This document shows, one piece after another, positions 1-3,456 of a stretch of DNA of 5,163 nucleotides; positions within the stretch are counted from its first letter, which is position 1; each line of letters starts with the position of its first letter. Origin of the DNA: Lysobacterales bacterium CG02_land_8_20_14_3_00_62_12 (GTDB lineage: Bacteria > Pseudomonadota > Gammaproteobacteria > Xanthomonadales > Ahniellaceae); assembly GCA_002785585.1 (NCBI GenBank), contig PEUI01000206.1:2527-7689 (forward strand), given 5' to 3'. A program made the position numbers and the translations under genes. Under the pieces are notes generated by a model, which had not been told where the DNA came from, did not search any database, and saw only the letters and a program-made list of their open reading frames with translations.

Positions 1-1
1 C

Positions 2-94
2 GCTGCTGCTGCCACCGACGACGCCGCCGCTGCTGCCACCGATGCCGACGCTGCTGCCACCGATGCCGCCGACGCTGCTGCCACCGACGCCGCT
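2..94 (+). repeat. Imperfect in-frame tandem repeat (21/24 bp) coding for an Ala-Ala-Thr-Asp tail
   Basis: GCTGCTGCCACCGA recurs four times, at about 5, 29, 50 and 74. The copies are separated by short GAC/GCC codon runs, giving unit lengths of 24, 21 and 24 bp. All length differences are multiples of three, so the tail can grow or shrink without a frameshift. The array may begin upstream of the window. Confidence 0.7.
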
Positions 95-121
95 CCGGCG
101 GAAGAAGCCCCGAAGCAGTAA
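2..121 (+). CDS. C-terminal end of an unidentified protein with an Ala/Thr/Asp-rich repeat tail (5' partial)
   Basis: The frame is open from the window edge to a TAA at 119-121 and gives 39 residues. They are almost only Ala, Thr and Asp, followed by the ending PAEEAPKQ. The tail is built from four imperfect units that each start with the codons GCT GCT GCC ACC GAY, at about 5, 29, 50 and 74, so units are 21 or 24 bp long and always keep the frame. A strong intrinsic terminator lies 24 bp after the stop, which supports a real gene end on this strand. Low-complexity acidic/alanine tails like this occur on several kinds of bacterial protein, including nucleic-acid-binding and ribosome-associated ones. 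The tail alone does not identify the protein, and the folded part lies outside the window. Reading frame and strand are well supported; function is unknown. Confidence 0.72.
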   Translation, partial: AAAATDDAAAAATDADAAATDAADAAATDAAPAEEAPKQ

Positions 122-143
122 TCAGCGCTTCGCTGCGTAATCC

Positions 144-173
144 AACCGCCGGGTTCGCCCGGCGGTTTTTTTT
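144..173 (+). terminator. Intrinsic (rho-independent) terminator
   Basis: A perfect 8-bp GC stem (CCGCCGGG at 146-153 pairing with CCCGGCGG at 158-165) closes a TTCG tetraloop and is followed directly by eight T residues at 166-173. It lies 24 bp after the stop of the upstream partial gene. This is a textbook terminator for that gene's transcript. Confidence 0.95.
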
Positions 174-288
174 CGCCTTGCGCTCGCTGCCAACGCCATC
201 CAGCACCGCAACCGGAAGGCACTGCATCAGTCTGAAATATAGCCGCCTGCCGCATTTCGCATGCGTAGCAGTGCAGAGTGCCAGAAAC

Positions 289-316
289 AAGAAGCCCCGC
301 TTGTGCGGGGCTTCTT
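289..316 (-). terminator. Terminator hairpin of the toxin-antitoxin operon
   Basis: A perfect 12-bp inverted repeat (AAGAAGCCCCGC at 289-300 and GCGGGGCTTCTT at 305-316) flanks a 4-nt loop. It lies 22 bp beyond the stop of the antitoxin gene. Read on the minus strand, the stem ends in ...CTTCTT followed by GTTTC, a short U-rich run; on the plus strand the flank is CGTCGCGG and a poor terminator tail. The built-in AA/TT ends could give some termination in both directions. Confidence 0.8.
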
Positions 317-338
317 CGTCGCGGCGACATCTACCGAT

Positions 339-695
339 TTAAGCGCACTTCTTAGACGCATGCTCACGCGCAAAAAACTCGTCTACAGCTTTCATCTTGG
401 GCTGCTCAGCAGACGACTTTTCGAGCTTAACCAAAATGTCGCGAGTCTCTGACTTCGCGAACCTATTGAGCAGATCGCGAATCAGCGGCTGATACCCGAC
501 CTTGTGAAATTCAGCGATGAGCTTCAGCTGGTTGATCAACGACTTTTGCAAACGAATTGAGATCATCTGCAGTTCCAAAGCGTCGTCAATGGCCGTTTCT
601 TGCTCAGCCGTGGCAACACCAACGACAGACTCGTCAAGGTCCGTGTCAAGCGTCTCCCAATTCTCGGGCTGGGGCGTCGTGGTGTTCATGCTCAT
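339..695 (-). CDS. CopG/BrnA-type ribbon-helix-helix antitoxin
   Basis: This 118-residue protein is probably the antitoxin and DNA-binding autorepressor of a type II toxin-antitoxin pair. The core at residues 43-80 looks like a ribbon-helix-helix fold: a short strand (MISIRLQKS), then two helices, the second in the segment YQPLIRDLLNRFA. Before it is an acidic, probably flexible segment of about 40 residues; after it is a charged tail of about 38 residues that may hold the toxin. From memory, the segment reading AIDDALELQMISIRLQKSL is typical of proteins called CopG-family antitoxins. The start at 693-695 is supported by AGGAG at 703-707, seven bases upstream. Met3 (687-689) is a less likely start. 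The gene follows the toxin gene after 28 bp on the same strand and ends just before a hairpin terminator. This toxin-first order matches BrnT-BrnA modules. The family is seen in the sequence; neutralising activity is inferred. Confidence 0.86.
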   Translation of the reverse strand: MSMNTTTPQPENWETLDTDLDESVVGVATAEQETAIDDALELQMISIRLQKSLINQLKLIAEFHKVGYQPLIRDLLNRFAKSETRDILVKLEKSSAEQPKMKAVDEFFAREHASKKCA

Positions 696-702
696 CTCAA
701 TT

Positions 703-707
703 CTCCT
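703..707 (-). promoter_or_regulatory. Ribosome binding site of the antitoxin gene
   Basis: The minus strand reads AGGAG, then AATTGAG, then ATG. It is a good Shine-Dalgarno sequence at seven bases and favours the first of two nearby in-frame ATG codons. The antitoxin therefore has its own strong initiation site in the 28-bp gap after the toxin, which may favour antitoxin excess. Confidence 0.75.
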
Positions 708-723
708 AGTAATAATTGCCGGA

Positions 724-1020
724 TCACTTCGTTTTTCTATTGAACAACTCTGCTACATGAACTGCGGCCGGGTAGGCGCTCTTCAAATGGATGTCTTGTC
801 CATCACGCACGAACATGATCTTTAGCAGCCTACGATGGTTTGTTTCGGCGACAAACCAGTACGTTGGGCTTCCGCCGTGAGACCGGTGTTCCGGTCTCGT
901 ATCGGTGGCATAGCGTCCTGCATTGTTGAAGAAACATTCCTCTACTTCCCTCCTGGATACGTTCCCATGGCTGGCAGTTCCGATCTTCGCCAGAATTGGT
1001 TCGGGAATGATGATTGCCAA
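724..1020 (-). CDS. Putative type II toxin, BrnT/RelE-like (often mislabelled ADP-ribosyl-dinitrogen-reductase hydrolase)
   Basis: This 98-residue protein begins MAIIIPEPILAKI, continues with a helical VSRREVEECF segment, and then a beta-rich part containing TRPEHRS, TYWFVAETNHRRLLKIMFV and IHLKSAY. From memory, this pattern matches small proteins that databases often name ADP-ribosyl-(dinitrogen reductase) hydrolase and that sit beside CopG-type antitoxins. That name is probably wrong, because nothing here resembles the much larger DraG hydrolase. The overall pattern suggests a RelE/BrnT-type ribonuclease fold that would act on mRNA, but I cannot point to proven catalytic residues. The start is TTG at 1018-1020, chosen because GAGG lies seven bases upstream and the N-terminus fits the family. 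The ATG at 1025-1027 is in another frame. The gene is first in a two-gene operon behind a palindrome-containing promoter. Toxicity is inferred from context. Confidence 0.82.
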   Translation of the reverse strand: MAIIIPEPILAKIGTASHGNVSRREVEECFFNNAGRYATDTRPEHRSHGGSPTYWFVAETNHRRLLKIMFVRDGQDIHLKSAYPAAVHVAELFNRKTK

Positions 1021-1027
1021 AGTTCAT

Positions 1028-1031
1028 CCTC
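1028..1031 (-). promoter_or_regulatory. Ribosome binding site that fixes the TTG start of the toxin gene
   Basis: The minus strand reads GAGG, then ATGAACT, then TTG. The spacing of seven bases supports the rare TTG codon at 1018-1020. An ATG lies inside this spacer but is out of frame and opens only a shadow frame. A rare start codon would lower toxin output relative to the antitoxin, which begins with ATG and has a stronger site. Confidence 0.6.
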
Positions 1032-1048
1032 AGGCCCAGGGAACGAGA

Positions 1049-1077
1049 AGTGTATATACAATGCTGAGGTCTAGCAA
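1049..1077 (-). promoter_or_regulatory. Candidate promoter of the toxin-antitoxin operon
   Basis: On the minus strand TTGCTA (1072-1077) and TACACT (1049-1054) are 17 bases apart, each matching four of six sigma-70 consensus positions. The TATATA within the palindrome is an alternative -10 at a less usual spacing. The site is about 30 bp upstream of the toxin start. Position and overlap with the palindrome support it; the boxes themselves are weak. Confidence 0.45.
1051..1060. promoter_or_regulatory. Perfect 10-bp palindrome, candidate antitoxin operator
   Basis: TGTATATACA is its own reverse complement and overlaps the -10 part of the candidate promoter. Ribbon-helix-helix antitoxins commonly bind short palindromes of this TGTA...TACA type as dimers and repress their own operon. 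Binding here is inferred from position and form. Confidence 0.55.
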
Positions 1078-1201
1078 GCCCATGTCTTTATCGTGCTTTC
1101 TCGTCAAGATCATGTAGAGAGCAATACGTCACGGTTTCATGGAATAGAGAGCAAGAAGTGGACCAAGTGTCGCAACGCTCTGGATGACGTCCGCTGCGTC
1201 T

Positions 1202-1412
1202 CGGCCGCCAGTTCCCGACGCGGCCTACCTCGCCCATCCATGGGCTCGTCGGCCGCCAGTTCCCGACGCGGCCTACCTCGCCCATCCCTGGGCTCGTCGG
1301 CCGCCAGTTCCCGACGCGGCCTACCTCGCCCATCCTTGGGCTCGTCGCCCATCCCTGGGCTCGTCGGCCGCCGGTTCCCGACGCGGCCTACCTCGCCCAT
1401 CCCTGGGCTCGA
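1202..1412. repeat. 48-bp tandem repeat: four copies plus one 19-bp partial copy
   Basis: Full units lie at 1202-1249, 1250-1297, 1298-1345 and 1365-1412. A partial copy at 1346-1364 contains only the last 19 bases of the unit. The units are nearly identical: the main difference is the base before TGGGC (A, C, T, C and C in order), plus CCAG/CCGG and a final T/A change in the last unit. Each unit junction can fold into a two-part hairpin: GCGGCC pairs with GGCCGC (for example 1220-1225 with 1251-1256), and inside it GCCCA pairs with TGGGC around a 4-nt loop. The variable base sits in that loop. The length is divisible by three and has no stops in several frames, so it yields spurious open frames such as repeated SSAASSRRGLPRPSLG. 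No spacers are present, so it is not a CRISPR. Confidence 0.93.
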
Positions 1413-1547
1413 TCAGCAACAGCGCCGCCGAACGCGCCCTGCGCTTACGTCGCCCTCGGTCGCAAAAACTGGTTGTTCGCCGGCAGCGAAAACGGCGGTG
1501 AAGCCGCCGCCATCGGCTACACCCTCATCGAAAGCGCCAAAGCCCTC
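1412..1547 (+). pseudogene. Remnant of an IS66-family transposase (C-terminal part), frameshifted
   Basis: Read in one frame, 1412-1444 gives ISNSAAERALR. Read in another, 1446-1547 gives YVALGRKNWLFAGSENGGE and then AAAIGYTLIESAKA. Together these match the conserved end of IS66 transposases (TnpC, DDE_Tnp_IS66), where N-N/S-x-A-E-R-x-L-R-P is followed by a GRKN(W/Y)LFAGS-x-x-GGE block and an IE(T)AK helix. The Glu of AER belongs to the signature thought to carry the last acidic catalytic residue. Two bases are missing where the conserved Pro codon should be, so the two halves are out of frame. The match starts exactly at the last 48-bp repeat and stops after SAKA; the usual LNG...PEAYL continuation is absent. 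Neither inverted ends nor the accessory genes of IS66 are present. It is a dead fragment. Confidence 0.87.
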
Positions 1548-1593
1548 AAGCCACAAACCGCGCCACTACTTCGAAGCGCGGTCATTTTGGAGT

Positions 1594-1611
1594 GCGGCGG
1601 CTTGCCGCCGC
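1594..1611. repeat. REP-like GC-rich hairpin
   Basis: GCGGCGG (1594-1600) and CCGCCGC (1605-1611) form a perfect 7-bp stem around CTTG, within a TTTTGGAGT...TGTGCTCCC context. From memory, near-identical TTTGGAGTGCGGCGGCTTGCCGCCGC blocks recur as dispersed intergenic repeats in unrelated genomes. Downstream lie two copies of the palindrome CGGCGCCG (1620-1627 and 1648-1655). There is no T-tract, so it is not a standard terminator. Positions 1548-1740 hold no other recognisable element. Confidence 0.6.
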
Positions 1612-1740
1612 TGTGCTCCCGGCGCCGCATGCATTACCCTCTGCGCTCGGCGCCGCGGTTGCGGTACTGCTGCGCCACGTCTTCGTGCTTTTCGCTTTCG
1701 TTGTTCCGCCTTCCGATTCGCGCTTTTCGCCTCTGCTTTT

Positions 1741-1836
1741 TTCTGTCCTCTGTCCTCTGTCCTCTGTCCTCTGTCCTCTGTCTTCTGTCCTCTGTCTTCT
1801 GTCCTCTGTCTTCTGTCCTCTGTCTTCTGTCCTCTG
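1741..1836. repeat. Heptanucleotide tandem repeat (C/T)TCTGTC, 13 full units
   Basis: Thirteen contiguous 7-bp units run from 1741 to 1831, followed by a truncated CTCTG to 1836. The first base of the units reads T,C,C,C,C,C,T,C,T,C,T,C,T. The first half is therefore mostly one variant, and the second half alternates as a 14-bp higher-order unit. The top strand is entirely pyrimidine and G, with no A. The array ends six bases before the ATG of the carboxylase gene, where a ribosome binding site would normally lie. Because 7 is not a multiple of 3, each unit gained or lost changes the frame of anything translated through it. Confidence 0.96.
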
Positions 1837-1842
1837 AAACCT

Positions 1843-3450
1843 ATGCCCCGTATCGAAAGCCAGGTTGATCTTCATTCCGCGTCGTTTCAGGCCAACGCGG
1901 AGGCGCTGTTGGCGCAGGTACGCGATCTGCACGAGCAGACCGCGCTGGCGGCAGCGGGCGGCGGCGAGAAAGCGCGCAAAAAACATACCGAGCGCGGCAA
2001 ATTGCTGCCGCGTGAGCGCATTCGTGGCCTGCTCGATCCGGGTTCACCGTTTCTGGAGCTGTCCGCGCTGGCCGCCCATGGCATGTACGCCGACCAGGCC
2101 CCGGGGGCCGGTTTGGTCACCGGCATCGGCCGGGTCCACGGTCAAGAGGTAGTGATCGTTGCCAACGACGCCACCGTCAAAGGCGGCAGCTATTTTCCGA
2201 TGACGGTGAAGAAGCATCTGCGCGCGCAAGAGATCGCTGCCGAGAACCATCTGCCCTGTCTGTATCTGGTCGATTCCGGCGGGGCGTTTTTGCTGCTGCA
2301 AGACGAGGTGTTTCCAGATCGCGAGCATTTCGGTCGCATTTTTTATAACCAGGCACGGCTGTCGGCACAGAATATTCCGCAGATCGCCGTGGTCATGGGG
2401 TCGTGTACCGCCGGCGGCGCTTACGTGCCAGCGATGTGTGACGAATCGATCATCGTGCGCGAACAAGGCACGATTTTTCTCGGCGGCCCGCCGCTGGTGA
2501 AAGCCGCCACCGGCGAGGTGGTCGATGCCGAATCGCTCGGCGGCGCCGAGGTGCATTGCAGCGTCTCCGGCGTTACCGATCATTTTGCCGAAAACGATAC
2601 CCATGCGCTGGCCATCGCCCGCGCCATCGTGGCGCATTTCAATCGCCGCAAACAGTTGCCGGTGGCGGTTATCGAAAGCCGGGAACCGGCCTACCCGAGC
2701 CAGGAAATCTACGGCATTTTGCCGCGCGACACGCGGCAACCGTTCGACATCCGCGAGGTCATCGCGCGGCTGGTCGATGGCTCCGATTTTCAGGAGTTCA
2801 AGGCGCGCTACGGCAAGACTTTGGTTTGTGGCTTCGCCCATCTTCACGGTTATCCGGTCGGCATCATCGCCAACAACGGCATTCTGTTTGCCGAGTCGGC
2901 GTTGAAAGGCGCGCACTTCATCGAGCTTTGCAACCAGCGCAACATCCCGCTGGTGTTTCTACAGAACATCACCGGCTTCATGGTTGGCAAAAAGTACGAG
3001 AACGCCGGTATCGCCAAGGACGGCGCCAAAATGGTGACGGCGGTGGCGTGTTCGCACGTACCCAGGTTCACGGTGATTATTGGCGGCAGTTTTGGCGCCG
3101 GCAATTACGCGATGTGCGGACGTGGTTATCAGCCGCGCTTTTTGTGGATGTGGCCGAATGCGCGCATCAGCGTCATGGGCGGCGAACAAGCGGCGTCGGT
3201 ATTGGCCACGGTCAAGCGCGATGGCATCGAAGCCGCCGGTGGCGATTGGAGCCAGCTCGCCGAGGAACAATTCAAGGCGCCGATCCGTGCGCAGTACGAA
3301 CACCAGGGCCATCCGTACTATGCCAGCGCACGACTTTGGGACGACGGCGTGATCGACCCGGCCGATACCCGGCGGGTGTTGGGCTTGGCGCTGTCAGCAA
3401 GTTTCAATGCGCCGATCGAACCCAATCGCTTCGGCGTGTTCCGAATGTAA
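1843..3450 (+). CDS. liuB: Methylcrotonoyl-CoA carboxylase, beta (carboxyltransferase) subunit
   Basis: This subunit transfers carboxyl from biotin to 3-methylcrotonoyl-CoA, making 3-methylglutaconyl-CoA in leucine/isovalerate breakdown in the cytoplasm. It works with a biotin-carrying alpha subunit (LiuD/MccA), which is absent here. The 535 residues equal the length I recall for Pseudomonas LiuB and match from end to end. Visible blocks are RGKLLPRERI and LLDPGSPFLELS in the N-terminal half, DATVKGGSYFP (109-119), GSCTAGGAYVP (186-196), NITGFMVG (375-382), GGSFGAGNY (414-422), WPNARISVMGGEQAA (437-451) and the ending APIEPNRFGVFRM. The start at 1843 gives the usual N-terminus. The open frame back to 1093 runs only through repeats and IS debris. 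No Shine-Dalgarno sequence is visible, since the heptamer array fills the leader. Residues 149-152 read FLLL, where LiuB has NLPR. Geranyl-CoA carboxylase beta is a less likely alternative. The next gene is convergent, so this is not a normal liu operon. Confidence 0.93.
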   Translation: MPRIESQVDLHSASFQANAEALLAQVRDLHEQTALAAAGGGEKARKKHTERGKLLPRERIRGLLDPGSPFLELSALAAHGMYADQAPGAGLVTGIGRVHGQEVVIVANDATVKGGSYFPMTVKKHLRAQEIAAENHLPCLYLVDSGGAFLLLQDEVFPDREHFGRIFYNQARLSAQNIPQIAVVMGSCTAGGAYVPAMCDESIIVREQGTIFLGGPPLVKAATGEVVDAESLGGAEVHCSVSGVTDHFAENDTHALAIARAIVAHFNRRKQLPVAVIESREPAYPSQEIYGILPRDTRQPFDIREVIARLVDGSDFQEFKARYGKTLVCGFAHLHGYPVGIIANNGILFAESALKGAHFIELCNQRNIPLVFLQNITGFMVGKKYENAGIAKDGAKMVTAVACSHVPRFTVIIGGSFGAGNYAMCGRGYQPRFLWMWPNARISVMGGEQAASVLATVKRDGIEAAGGDWSQLAEEQFKAPIRAQYEHQGHPYYASARLWDDGVIDPADTRRVLGLALSASFNAPIEPNRFGVFRM

Positions 3451-3456
3451 TGGCGA

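Noticed and set aside
174..288. Possible RNA gene or promoter between the two terminators
   Set aside because: I looked for tRNA-like arms, strong hairpins and promoter boxes and saw nothing convincing.
517..825. Plus-strand open frame across the antitoxin gene
   Set aside because: It is antisense to the ribbon-helix-helix coding region and the gap between the two cassette genes, with no family resemblance.
724..1020. Genuine ADP-ribosyl-(dinitrogen reductase) hydrolase
   Set aside because: At 98 residues it is far shorter than DraG and lacks its acidic metal-binding motifs. The CopG-type neighbour and operator-like palindrome fit a toxin-antitoxin module.
1081..1201. Repeated TAGAGAGCAA (near 1116 and 1145) as a regulatory direct repeat
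   Set aside because: There are only two short copies, with no linked gene start or promoter. It may be chance or part of the patchwork.
1088..1400. Minus-strand small proteins with GEVGRVGNWRPTSPG repeats
   Set aside because: They are translations of the 48-bp repeat. I see no convincing ribosome binding site, and similar open frames occur in several other frames of the same repeat.
1202..1412. CRISPR array
   Set aside because: The 48-bp units are directly adjacent with no unique spacers, and there are no cas genes in the window.
1582..1986. Minus-strand frame with repeated DRGQRTE residues
   Set aside because: It is just the reverse reading of the heptamer array, which has no stop in any frame, joined to antisense carboxylase sequence.
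2044..2916. 290-residue minus-strand open frame opposite the carboxylase gene
   Set aside because: It is antisense to highly conserved carboxyltransferase codons, has no recognisable motifs, and is the kind of frame expected opposite GC-rich genes.
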